DNA of 64,000 nucleotides. Origin: Pricia antarctica. Lineage in GTDB: Bacteria > Bacteroidota > Bacteroidia > Flavobacteriales > Flavobacteriaceae. The stretch is from positions 1 to 64,000 of the forward strand of contig NZ_FNAO01000011.1 in assembly GCF_900101815.1 (NCBI RefSeq), in the 5' to 3' direction. The notes under the pieces were generated by a model, which saw only the letters and a list, made by a program, of their open reading frames with translations, searched no databases and was not told where the DNA came from. Positions 35,722 through 44,231 of the stretch are shown here, in pieces. Within the stretch, counting starts at the first letter, position 1, and each line of letters opens with the position of its first letter. The translations under genes and the position numbers were made by a program.

Positions 35722-36804
35722 TTAAGAATAATCAGTAATAAAGGAAGTGCCTATTGCGCTGATGGTTCTATCGGGCCCGGGCTGTTTGAGATAGACACTA
35801 AGATCCCTATGAATTCGCTCTAAGGGATGGGGTTCCATCATTCCCTGAAGACCGACGGCCATTTCGCAGATTTTCAGGACTTCCTCGCAAATATCCCTTG
35901 CGACGGTCCGGAACATATTGGCAAGATGCATGGTCCCGGAGGGATCCACATAACGACTATCCAAAGCTTCCCCGGCCCGCTTTAACCAAACCATACCCGT
36001 TTCACGCAGCACCGCCAACCTTCCCAACCTCGATACCTGTTCCGGGGCACCAGTTCTATTCAAATTCTTGAGATGGGTCGCGGTAGCTCTGATCGCCGCC
36101 TCGGCACCCCCTAGTTGTACGGCGGCAAATCTCACCGCACCACTGGTGAAATCCGGTTCGCTAACATAATCATAGACGCCACCTAGTAATTGATCCTCTT
36201 GAAATACCGTGCCTGTGAAATCAAAACGGCAACTCACGGATGATCTCATGCCCATGGGTTTCCAATAGGTCATATCTTCCATAAGTTCGTACTGATCCAT
36301 ATGGAGTAGTATCATACGGGTGCCCTGTGGTCCTGCTGCGGTAACAATTGGCCTATGTATGTTGGAAGCCCCCGAACAAAATACCTTGGCTCCCTTCAAA
36401 ATACCCCCATCTCCGGACGTTTGATATTCCAATGGTTCCGATGGAAACTCCGAGTTCCAGATTCCGAAAAGTTTACCGGACATGGCTTGTTGAAAATAGT
36501 CCATCTTTTGATTTTGACCCCCGTATCTGTCGATGAGTAAAAGCGCATTTAGGTGCCCCTCATAAATCCTTCCAAGAGAAAGATCATACGCTCCAATTTG
36601 CTTAAGGGCTTTGAGAATTCCGAAATTACCGTGGTCATGGCCAAGGCCTTTTCCTCCGTATTCCGTTGGTACGTTTAAGCTCATCAGTCCAATAGATTGC
36701 AATAGCTCAATGCCCAAATAAGGAAAATCATCGTTATTCTCGATATATTTTTTGGGAATGAATGACATCCTTTCCTTGACGATATGAACGGGTATTTCAA
36801 ACAT
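35722..36804 (-). CDS. Acyl-CoA-dehydrogenase-fold flavoprotein, atypical
   Basis: 360 residues. The acyl-CoA dehydrogenase fold is visible: GLMSLNVPTEYGGKGLGHDHG, MSGKLFGIWNSEFPSEPLEY (flavin region), GAKVFCSGASNIHRPIV, MGMRSSVSCRFDFTGT, then the four-helix C-terminal domain ending HPLERIHRDLSVYLKQPGPD. The usual YEGT catalytic Glu after the RD motif is absent (positions 332-345 read HRDLSVYLKQPGPD), as in ACAD-fold monooxygenases and amine oxygenases. So it may not be a dehydrogenase. It is co-directional with the deacetylase/methyltransferase gene and likely acts on the same product. Confidence 0.82.
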   Translation of the reverse strand: MFEIPVHIVKERMSFIPKKYIENNDDFPYLGIELLQSIGLMSLNVPTEYGGKGLGHDHGNFGILKALKQIGAYDLSLGRIYEGHLNALLLIDRYGGQNQKMDYFQQAMSGKLFGIWNSEFPSEPLEYQTSGDGGILKGAKVFCSGASNIHRPIVTAAGPQGTRMILLHMDQYELMEDMTYWKPMGMRSSVSCRFDFTGTVFQEDQLLGGVYDYVSEPDFTSGAVRFAAVQLGGAEAAIRATATHLKNLNRTGAPEQVSRLGRLAVLRETGMVWLKRAGEALDSRYVDPSGTMHLANMFRTVARDICEEVLKICEMAVGLQGMMEPHPLERIHRDLSVYLKQPGPDRTISAIGTSFITDYS

Positions 36805-37440
36805 TTTTTTAAAATTTTATGGGATACAGACGCTTAAGATTGGAAGTTTTAAATAGTAAAAAGTTAATGTAAGGTTGCAAAATTAGATTCAATCAAGGAA
36901 TTGATTTGTCTTGATACCAACGGATTGTAATACAAATGAAATCTATGGTGTGGATTATAGTGATCTTTATAGGAAGGAAGGATGTTTTTAAAATTTAAGA
37001 ACCTTTCCACGGATTATTAATTGAAAGGTCTGAATTTAGCCGAAACTTGTCCATTCTAGCCATCCATCTTTGAGCTAAACGAAATAGTGACTGTCTTCGA
37101 CCCAGGCCGTTCAAGATGGAAATAGTAGTTATACTCCAAACCCAATGGTGGATTCTCTATACATCGATTTGAAATCATCAAAATATCTTCAGTACTGTAG
37201 GGCAGGTATAAGCGTTTTTCAAATTTTAACCCTTTGGTATTTGGCGACAGCTATTGGTAGATATACCTAAAAAAATAGAACATTCCATCGGTTAGCTAAA
37301 AAATAGGAATTGACAAAAAAATTTTGTTCGAAGTCTGTTTGACAAATTATCGCAATAGGGATAAAAGTTCGAGCAGTTGAGTTGCATACAACAAAGATAT
37401 CTCTCTACTTTTAAAATTCGAATTCAAATGGTGTTGTAAT
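36805..37440. other. Intergenic stretch upstream of the palindrome
   Basis: About 640 bases without a recognisable gene. It separates the minus-strand flavoprotein operon from the plus-strand palindrome/small protein/GT4 group and must hold the flavoprotein promoter. No repeat or strong hairpin was seen apart from the palindrome at its right end. Confidence 0.4.
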
Positions 37441-37466
37441 CGTTACGTCATTATAATGACGTAACG
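37441..37466. promoter_or_regulatory. Perfect 26-bp palindrome, operator-like
   Basis: Arms CGTTACGTCATTA and TAATGACGTAACG are exact reverse complements with no spacer. There is no T-tract, so a terminator is unlikely; the length and symmetry fit the operator of a dimeric regulator. The nearest downstream gene is the small membrane-protein frame at 37515. The sequence was not seen again in the window. Confidence 0.6.
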
Positions 37467-37514
37467 AAATTGAAACGGCTATACTATCAACAAAACTTCA
37501 ACAGTACAGCATTT

Positions 37515-37682
37515 ATGCAAAATGCTTTAAAACAATATGAAATGAAATCAAAATTATTTGGAATCGCAGCTGCCTTGGTAAAAGGTAGAAAATATACGTT
37601 AGCTCTGGTAGGAGCGCAGTTAGTCTACCTTGCATACAAATATATGCAAGAGCGAAAAGTAAAAAGCCTAAGGGGAAAATAA
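37515..37682 (+). CDS. Small basic membrane-associated protein (55 aa)
   Basis: Start at ATG 37515 (MQNALKQYEMKSK); ATG 37542 is an alternative and the frame is open back to 37470. One hydrophobic stretch (YTLALVGAQLVYLAYKYM) sits between basic flanks (VKGRK before, QERKVKSLRGK after), as expected of a small inner-membrane protein. No family recognised. It follows the 26-bp palindrome by about 50 bases and may be controlled from it. Confidence 0.5.
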   Translation: MQNALKQYEMKSKLFGIAAALVKGRKYTLALVGAQLVYLAYKYMQERKVKSLRGK

Positions 37683-37926
37683 CCTTTAAAATGAAAATAT
37701 CCCATTTGGGAAAGAGCTTTCTGCCTAATTAATTGGGCTACTTTTATATGCAATAGAAATAATCCCAGGGGTATGATTCAGGTAACTTTGCACGGAAGTA
37801 GTATAACCTTTTATACGACCCGCATCCGAACGAGCTAATTGTACCATTGAAAATAATTTACGGTGACTTAAAACCCAGTCTTGAGTTAAAATTCCGCTGA
37901 AATTAATTCCCCAATAATGAACAAAT

Positions 37927-40281
37927 ATGAAGAAGACTATGGAAAGCAAAATCACCTTCGAAAACCGAGTTAAGAAAACAAAAACGGGTATAAGGTCCCT
38001 GCCTGACACTAATGTCAATGGTCAGATTGACAAATTGATGTCCGATAAAAGGCATAATCCTAATTTGACGGAAATTATCTGCCTTACTTCATATCCGCCA
38101 AGAGAGTGCGGTATCGCCACCTATTCAAAGGATTTGGAAAAGGCCATTATGGATACCTTTGGCGATTCTTTTACGTTTAAGGTTTATCCCTTGGAATCGG
38201 GGACTTCGAACCATACGTACCCCAAAAATATCGAGCCTCCCTTGAATACCGATTCCGCCCTCGATTTTCTGAAAGCGGCCTATGCCATCAATGCAAACCC
38301 CAAGGTAGGTTTGGTTTTGGTTCAACATGAATTCGGGCTTTTTAAGGGAAACGAACATTCATTCTACGAATTTTTGGATTATCTGGACAAACCTGTGGTA
38401 GTTACTTTTCATACGGTACTACCAGATCCGACGCCCGTAATGAAAAACAAGGTATTTACGATTGCCTCGCGATCCGCAGGAATTATTGTCATGACGCGCA
38501 CCTCAGCCGATATTTTGGAAAAGCAATATGGCATTTCTCCCGATAAGATAAGCGTCATCGCCCATGGTACGCATTTAATTGAATATGAGGACAAACATAT
38601 CCTTAAAACAAAGTATGATTTAGAGGGCAAAACGGTACTATCCACTTTTGGGTTGTTGGGCCCAGGCAAAAACCTAGAGACTTCATTGTCGGCATTGCCC
38701 GGAATAATCGAACGATACCCAGAAGTTATTTTTCTAATTATCGGAAAGACCCACCCCACGATAGTAAAAGAAAATGGGGAGGTCTATCGTGAATTCCTAA
38801 AGCAAAAAATCGATGAATTGGGCCTTGGTGATCACGTACGATTTGTGAATCAGTTCGTGCCTACGGATAGTTTGCTCGAATATTTACAACTGACCGATAT
38901 CTATCTCTTTACTTCAAATGATCCAAATCAGGCGGTCAGTGGAACTTTTGCCTATGCCCTGAGCTGTGGTTGTCCCATAGTTTCAACACCCATACCCCAT
39001 GCCTTGGAAGTTCTGCAGAACCACGCAGGAGTTTTATTCGATTTTGAGGATTCCCTTCAACTGCAACAATCGGTATTGGAACTGTTGGACGATGAAAAAA
39101 TCAGGTTCAAAATGAGTCTTAACGGCATGCACACTTCTTCGGGCTCGGCTTGGCAAAATGCAGCGATCGCGCATGTCAAGGTTTTTCAGCAGGCGTTAGA
39201 TGTGCCGATAAACTTAAGCTACAAAAGACCGCCCATCGATTTGAAGCATCTTAAAAAAATGACCGATGAAGTGGGTATTGTTCAATTCTCGCAACTCAAT
39301 AGTCCCGATATCGAAAGCGGCTATACCTTAGATGACAATGCCAGGGCCCTGATCGTTATGTGCCAGCATTTCGCTCTGACGGGTAAAAGTTCAGACCTTA
39401 AGTATATAACGACCTATTTGAATTTTGTTGAACGTTGTTTTCGTAGTGATGGCACTTTTTTAAATTACGTGGATAAGGAGCGCCAGTTTACCGATCAAAA
39501 TAACACGGTAAATCTTGATGATGCTTGCGGCAGGGCCATTTGGTCTTTGGGATATCTGCTTTCAATTTCACGGCTTTTGCCAGAGAGTTATCAGCATGTT
39601 ACCGGAAAGGCACGATTTCTATTCGAAAATGCTTTAGAAACCTTTGAAAATGTGCAGTCACCACGTGCCATTGCGTTTACCATTAAAGGACTCTATTTTT
39701 ACAATAAGTATGAGAATCGGGAATGTAAGAATACGAATGTAGAAGACCTGGCGGATCGATTGATACGTTTCTATGATAGCGAATCGAACAAAGATTGGCA
39801 TTGGTTCGAGGGGTATCTCACCTATGGCAACAGTGTACTGCCGCAGGCAATGCTCATGGCTTACGTAATGACCTTGAACCCAAGATATAAAAAAGTGGCG
39901 AAGGATTCTTTCGATTTCCTGTTGTCCAAAATTTTTAAGGATGGATCGATCCGAATAATTTCAAATCAAGATTGGCATACGCTCGGTACCGAGAACGATT
40001 TCAAATTCAAGGGAGGGGAGCAGCCCATTGATGTTACCTATACTATATTGGCCCTTAACCTTTTCCATACTATCTTTCCTTTAGAGGGGTACGGGCTGCT
40101 GATGAAAAATGCCTTTGATTGGTTTTTAGGAAGAAACCCGCTCGGCCAAATGGTCTATAACCCATGTACGGGCGGATGCTATGATGGGTTGGAACTGCAT
40201 AACGTCAATCTAAATCAAGGCGCGGAATCTACCATCAGCTACCTCTTGGCCCGAATATGCCTATCCAACTTTAAGGATTGA
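37927..40281 (+). CDS. GT4 glycosyltransferase fused to an (alpha/alpha)6 glycosidase-like domain
   Basis: 784 residues. Residues about 45-430 are a family 4 transferase: [64 protein letters not shown] and a signature region [32 protein letters not shown]. Residues about 450-784 are all-helical, with [56 protein letters not shown] and [17 protein letters not shown], typical of six-hairpin glycosidase-like domains. So one chain may both add and test or trim sugars. Its stop overlaps the next gene's ATG by one base (TGATG). Confidence 0.85.
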   Translation: MKKTMESKITFENRVKKTKTGIRSLPDTNVNGQIDKLMSDKRHNPNLTEIICLTSYPPRECGIATYSKDLEKAIMDTFGDSFTFKVYPLESGTSNHTYPKNIEPPLNTDSALDFLKAAYAINANPKVGLVLVQHEFGLFKGNEHSFYEFLDYLDKPVVVTFHTVLPDPTPVMKNKVFTIASRSAGIIVMTRTSADILEKQYGISPDKISVIAHGTHLIEYEDKHILKTKYDLEGKTVLSTFGLLGPGKNLETSLSALPGIIERYPEVIFLIIGKTHPTIVKENGEVYREFLKQKIDELGLGDHVRFVNQFVPTDSLLEYLQLTDIYLFTSNDPNQAVSGTFAYALSCGCPIVSTPIPHALEVLQNHAGVLFDFEDSLQLQQSVLELLDDEKIRFKMSLNGMHTSSGSAWQNAAIAHVKVFQQALDVPINLSYKRPPIDLKHLKKMTDEVGIVQFSQLNSPDIESGYTLDDNARALIVMCQHFALTGKSSDLKYITTYLNFVERCFRSDGTFLNYVDKERQFTDQNNTVNLDDACGRAIWSLGYLLSISRLLPESYQHVTGKARFLFENALETFENVQSPRAIAFTIKGLYFYNKYENRECKNTNVEDLADRLIRFYDSESNKDWHWFEGYLTYGNSVLPQAMLMAYVMTLNPRYKKVAKDSFDFLLSKIFKDGSIRIISNQDWHTLGTENDFKFKGGEQPIDVTYTILALNLFHTIFPLEGYGLLMKNAFDWFLGRNPLGQMVYNPCTGGCYDGLELHNVNLNQGAESTISYLLARICLSNFKD

Positions 40282-41288
40282 TGCGGATCGCCATTTTATC
40301 GTCCATTGCTTGGCGAACGCCACCTAGAAGGTATGGGCCATGGGAACTGGTAGCATCGACAATCGCCGAAAGTTTGGTGGCTAAAGGGTTTGACGTTACT
40401 CTGTTCGCGACCGGCGATTCGAGGACTTCGGGAAAACTGGACGCGATATGTCCAAAACCCTATGAAGAAGATAGAAATATGGACCCCAAGGTTTGGGAGA
40501 GCCTTCATATCAGTAACTTGATGGAAAAGGCCAATACTTTTGACATTATTCATAATCATTTTGATTTCCTACCCTTGACCTATTCTCGGCTTATCGATAC
40601 GCCAATGGTGACCACTATACACGGTTTTTCTTCCGAAAAGATCATTCCCGTTTACAAAAAATACAATCCATCAGCGACCTATATTTCTATTTCGGATGCC
40701 GATCGACATCCCGATTTAAACTATTATCGCACTATCTATCACGGTATCGATTCCGAAATGTTTGAGTTCAATGAGCGTAAGGCGGATTATCTACTTTCCT
40801 ACGGACGGATACATCCCGATAAAGGTACACTCGAAGCCATTCAAATTGCCAATGCAGCCGGATATCCCATCAAAATCGCAGGACTCATCCAGGACCAAGG
40901 GTATTTCGATACCCAAATTGCGCCTCTTTTAAATGATGGGGATGTTACGTATCTGGGAAATTTGGACCAATCACATGGCAATGAACTCTTGGGCAGGGCA
41001 AAAGCATTACTGCATCCTATTTCATTCGACGAACCCTTCGGATTAAGTGTTGCCGAAGCTATGATGTGCGGAACTCCTGTGATTGCTTTCAACAGAGGAA
41101 GTATGGCCGAACTAATCGCTCACGGAAAGTCCGGCTTTTTGGTCAGAAACGTACCCGAGGCGGTGGAAGCTTTAAAGGTGGTAAAAGACTTGGACCCATT
41201 TTTTTGTAGGGCGTATGCCAAGGAAAAATTCAGTATCCATAAGATGCTTTCAGAATATATACAGGTTTTCGAGGATATTGCCAGGTAG
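40281..41288 (+). CDS. Family 4 glycosyltransferase
   Basis: 335 residues from ATG 40281, directly coupled to the fused transferase upstream. Features: [62 protein letters not shown] and [35 protein letters not shown] with the E-x7-E pair. The family includes mannosyl- and glucosyltransferases acting on GDP- or UDP-sugars. Together with the upstream gene and the convergent GH130 gene it forms a compact three-gene set. Confidence 0.9.
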   Translation: MRIAILSSIAWRTPPRRYGPWELVASTIAESLVAKGFDVTLFATGDSRTSGKLDAICPKPYEEDRNMDPKVWESLHISNLMEKANTFDIIHNHFDFLPLTYSRLIDTPMVTTIHGFSSEKIIPVYKKYNPSATYISISDADRHPDLNYYRTIYHGIDSEMFEFNERKADYLLSYGRIHPDKGTLEAIQIANAAGYPIKIAGLIQDQGYFDTQIAPLLNDGDVTYLGNLDQSHGNELLGRAKALLHPISFDEPFGLSVAEAMMCGTPVIAFNRGSMAELIAHGKSGFLVRNVPEAVEALKVVKDLDPFFCRAYAKEKFSIHKMLSEYIQVFEDIAR

Positions 41289-41340
41289 AAGAACGATAAA
41301 CAAATGAAATTTAAAAGCCTACCAAACCCAATTGGATCCC

Positions 41341-42798
41341 TCAACTTTTCAGGGCATTCATCAGCTCTTCCATTTCAACAGTGGCGTAGGAGGATGAATA
41401 GTCCGAAACTGCATACGGCAACACCAAACTGCCGTTGTTGATCATCGACCCACAGGAATAGACCACATTGGGCACATAGCCCTCCCGTTCCTCCTCAAGA
41501 GGTGTGAGTAAAGGTCTTGCTAATCTTCCGATTTCTTTCGTCGGATCGTCCAGGTCAAAAAGGGATGCCCCGATACAGTATCGGCGCATGGGTCCCACAC
41601 CGTGGGTTATCACCAGCCAGCCTTCTTCCGTATATAAAGGTGCGCCACAATTACCGATCTGGGTAAACTCCCATGGATATTTTGGCTCCTGGATTTTGAT
41701 TGGGTCGTTCCAAAGCGTATTTCGATCGGAATACATCAAATAATTATTGACGCCATCGACCCTTGCCAAAACGGCATATTTACCGTTGATCTTCTTCGGG
41801 AACAGTGCAAAGTTCTTGTTCTGTGCCGCTTTTCCGTGCATGGGCATGATACGGAAGGTGGTAAAGTCATCCGTCGATAACAGCTTTGGCAATATGGTAC
41901 GTCCATCATATGCGGTATAGGTCGCATATATTTTGATCGAGCCATCGTCTTCGGTAAAGCGAACGAAACGCGCATCTTCGATACCTCTGCTTTCAGATGG
42001 GGAAATCGGGAATATTACCCGTTCAGAGATATCGGAATCACGACTAAATTCAATATCGTAATACGAATCGACCAACCATGTAATTTCTTCCAATGCAAGG
42101 CGCTGGTCTATACTTATACCATTGGCCAGCACCTTGTTTACCGCCACGGTCAGTTGGTGATACTCGAAATGGTCGGGCAAATCTTCCATGATCGATGAGG
42201 AATATTGCTTTGATATGTTCATCTCCTGAAGCTTTCGGACAAATCGACCCTTATCGTAGGATTTTTTTTGAACGATATTGGCCATATCGATATGGTTTCT
42301 GACCCGGTTTGGATGAAAATTGTTACTGGCATCCAATATCCCCCGACGGAACACAATAGATGAGAGATGGCCCTCACCTGTTGCCCGGAAGGATATAATG
42401 ACACGCTTTTCGCCTTTCGCCAGAAAAGATTGGTCGAAATCCTCTATAATCGAAGGATTGAACATGGCAGCCGATTCTATGGAATATTCCATGGTGGCAT
42501 AAGAGCCGATCAGCAGTTTTTCTTCTTGCGAAAATCTGCTTTCATCTATTCCCAAATACGCTATAGGCCCTCTGTGTTCCTCAAAATGGCGTAGGAAAAT
42601 TTGGGAAATATTACGATGACGGCCCGCAAATTCCCTTAGTGTATGTTCCAGTTCCCTGTTGACCGCCTGAGGGTCCAAAGCTCTGACACGCTTGATCAAT
42701 TCATGGGTACGTTTTTCACCATTGTTGAAAAATCGAGCCACTACACGACTTGAATCGGGATAAAAATTGACGTTTTTTCTTTGTACTGAAATATGCAT
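41341..42798 (-). CDS. GH130 family glycosidase/mannoside phosphorylase
   Basis: 485 residues from ATG 42798 (MHISVQRKNVNFYPDSSRV). The five-bladed propeller of family GH130 is shown by SRGIEDARFVRFTEDDG, YTAYDGRTILPKLLSTDDFTTF, NKNFALFPKKINGKYAVLARV and YPWEFTQIGNCGAPLYTEEGWLVITHGVGPMR. Most characterised GH130 enzymes reversibly phosphorolyse beta-mannosides; a few hydrolyse. It converges with the GT4 pair, 52 bases apart. A mannoside made by the GT4 enzymes could be its substrate (inference). Confidence 0.87.
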   Translation of the reverse strand: MHISVQRKNVNFYPDSSRVVARFFNNGEKRTHELIKRVRALDPQAVNRELEHTLREFAGRHRNISQIFLRHFEEHRGPIAYLGIDESRFSQEEKLLIGSYATMEYSIESAAMFNPSIIEDFDQSFLAKGEKRVIISFRATGEGHLSSIVFRRGILDASNNFHPNRVRNHIDMANIVQKKSYDKGRFVRKLQEMNISKQYSSSIMEDLPDHFEYHQLTVAVNKVLANGISIDQRLALEEITWLVDSYYDIEFSRDSDISERVIFPISPSESRGIEDARFVRFTEDDGSIKIYATYTAYDGRTILPKLLSTDDFTTFRIMPMHGKAAQNKNFALFPKKINGKYAVLARVDGVNNYLMYSDRNTLWNDPIKIQEPKYPWEFTQIGNCGAPLYTEEGWLVITHGVGPMRRYCIGASLFDLDDPTKEIGRLARPLLTPLEEEREGYVPNVVYSCGSMINNGSLVLPYAVSDYSSSYATVEMEELMNALKS

Positions 42799-43088
42799 AA
42801 ACAAGGGTTTGGAATCTCGATGTGAGCGTTTACGGTTTGATACGATTTTAGGACCTGTCAAAAATAGGAATAATTAAAATTCGGAATTGATCTGTGGCAA
42901 AATTATTATCGGCAAAATGGAATCGGTCAATTCGGAATTCGAAAGAAGATTTGAGGATAGTCTGGCATGAATACATCTAAATTTACCTTTTGGTCCTTTA
43001 AAATAGCATTTGAACTATTCATTGTATTCAATGTGCTAAATGGCCTCAATATATTGTACTAATTTTGAAAGATATGTAAAATAGTACT

Positions 43089-43181
43089 ATGGGATTTTGG
43101 AACAATCCGAAGAAGCAAAACACTCTATTTTGGACAATTATAGCCATTGTGGCCCTGATTATATATTGGATTGCCCCATGA
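43089..43181 (+). CDS. Tiny single-span membrane protein (30 aa)
   Basis: ATG 43089 to TGA 43179-43181. The product is a basic N-terminus (MGFWNNPKKQN) followed by one transmembrane helix (LFWTIIAIVALIIYWIAP). The composition (charged inside, hydrophobic helix, immediate stop) is typical of functional small membrane proteins, and codon use is normal. Similar in layout to the next gene at 43478. The remaining DNA between 42799 and 43477 shows no other gene. Confidence 0.45.
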   Translation: MGFWNNPKKQNTLFWTIIAIVALIIYWIAP

Positions 43182-43477
43182 CCGTTCTAACAGGAATTCG
43201 TATTTATAAAGTTAGTATTGGTAATTGTTGCGCACTTTGACAATCCTGAATTTTACGGGCATGTTTTAACAATTGTTCCTACCCCTGCTGCAAATACCGG
43301 TATTGGATAATCTCATTGTCGATTCCATCTTTTTTCACCATTGCTGCTGGGATAGTCCTTTCGCCAGCCGAAATCGCAAGAGGTATCTTGACCATGGCCT
43401 TCTAGCGAAACGAACTTGCCGGAGAAAGGCAATTACATTTTGGGCTATTCCGATGACAATAACTTAAATACAAAATT

Positions 43478-43681
43478 ATGAACGAGGATTTAGGAAAAGA
43501 GAGGATGAAGGCGAGCGAGAGCGCCCCTATGCCTACCAAACAAAAGAACGACGGCAAGGTACGTAACCAGACTACCGAGGTTCCAAAGAACAGGTTCCCG
43601 TGGACAACGATTATCGTAGTAATTGCGTTCGTTGTTCTTATTGCCATAGTGGTAGGTGTCCTTCAACTGGGAAGCTCGTAG
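43478..43681 (+). CDS. Small single-span membrane protein (67 aa)
   Basis: Charged, Lys/Glu-rich N-terminal 43 residues, then one transmembrane helix (WTTIIVVIAFVVLIAIVVGVL) and a short tail. No signal cleavage site is obvious. No family recognised. It is 28 bases before the DUF421 gene on the same strand, so co-transcription is likely. Confidence 0.6.
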   Translation: MNEDLGKERMKASESAPMPTKQKNDGKVRNQTTEVPKNRFPWTTIIVVIAFVVLIAIVVGVLQLGSS

Positions 43682-43709
43682 TCATGGGCTTTCGTAATCT
43701 AAAATACGA

Positions 43710-44231
43710 ATGGAAAAATTGTTTGATATAACTTGGAACTCGGTCGGCCTGATAGCGTTCAGCGCCCTAGGCATCTATTTATCCGTAATCATTATGACGC
43801 GGATATGTGGCAAGCGAAGCTTTTCCAAGATGTCAAGTTTCGATTTTGCCATGACCGTGGCAGTGGGTTCGATTATTGCGACGACCGTGCTTTCGCAATC
43901 GGTCAGCATGTTGCAGGGCATAACCGGTCTGGTCGTGGTATATCTACTGCAAATCGGGGCCGCCCTGGTTCGTAGGAATAAAAAAATACGTCAACTCATG
44001 GACAATTCCCCGTTGTTGCTTATGGACGGGGCGACCATTCTAGAGGATAACCTTCGAAAGGCGAGGGTCACCCGTGGCGATCTTCGCTCTAAACTAAGGG
44101 AAGCGAACGTCACGCGATTGTCTCAGGTAAGAGCGGTCGTTTTCGAGACCACAGGGGATATTTCCGTCCTCCATGAGAAAGATGACGGAGAATTGGACCT
44201 TTGGTTGTTGAAGGATGTCGAAAGGGATTAA
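43710..44231 (+). CDS. DUF421 membrane protein (YetF-like)
   Basis: 173 residues. Three N-terminal membrane helices (SVGLIAFSALGIYLSVIIMTR and on), then a soluble C-terminal domain with LMDNSPLLLMDGATILEDNLRKARVTRGDLRSKLREANV and AVVFETTGDISVL, the DUF421 core. In Bacillus, members (YetF, YdfS/R) link to membrane stress and spore germination; the molecular role is unclear. Its stop overlaps the convergent histidine kinase stop by 4 bases. Confidence 0.85.
   Translation: MEKLFDITWNSVGLIAFSALGIYLSVIIMTRICGKRSFSKMSSFDFAMTVAVGSIIATTVLSQSVSMLQGITGLVVVYLLQIGAALVRRNKKIRQLMDNSPLLLMDGATILEDNLRKARVTRGDLRSKLREANVTRLSQVRAVVFETTGDISVLHEKDDGELDLWLLKDVERD

Noticed and set aside
27471-42798. Classical capsule/O-antigen locus
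   Set aside because: No wzx, wzy, wza/wzc, ABC exporter or nucleotide-sugar synthesis genes accompany the glycosyltransferases in this window.
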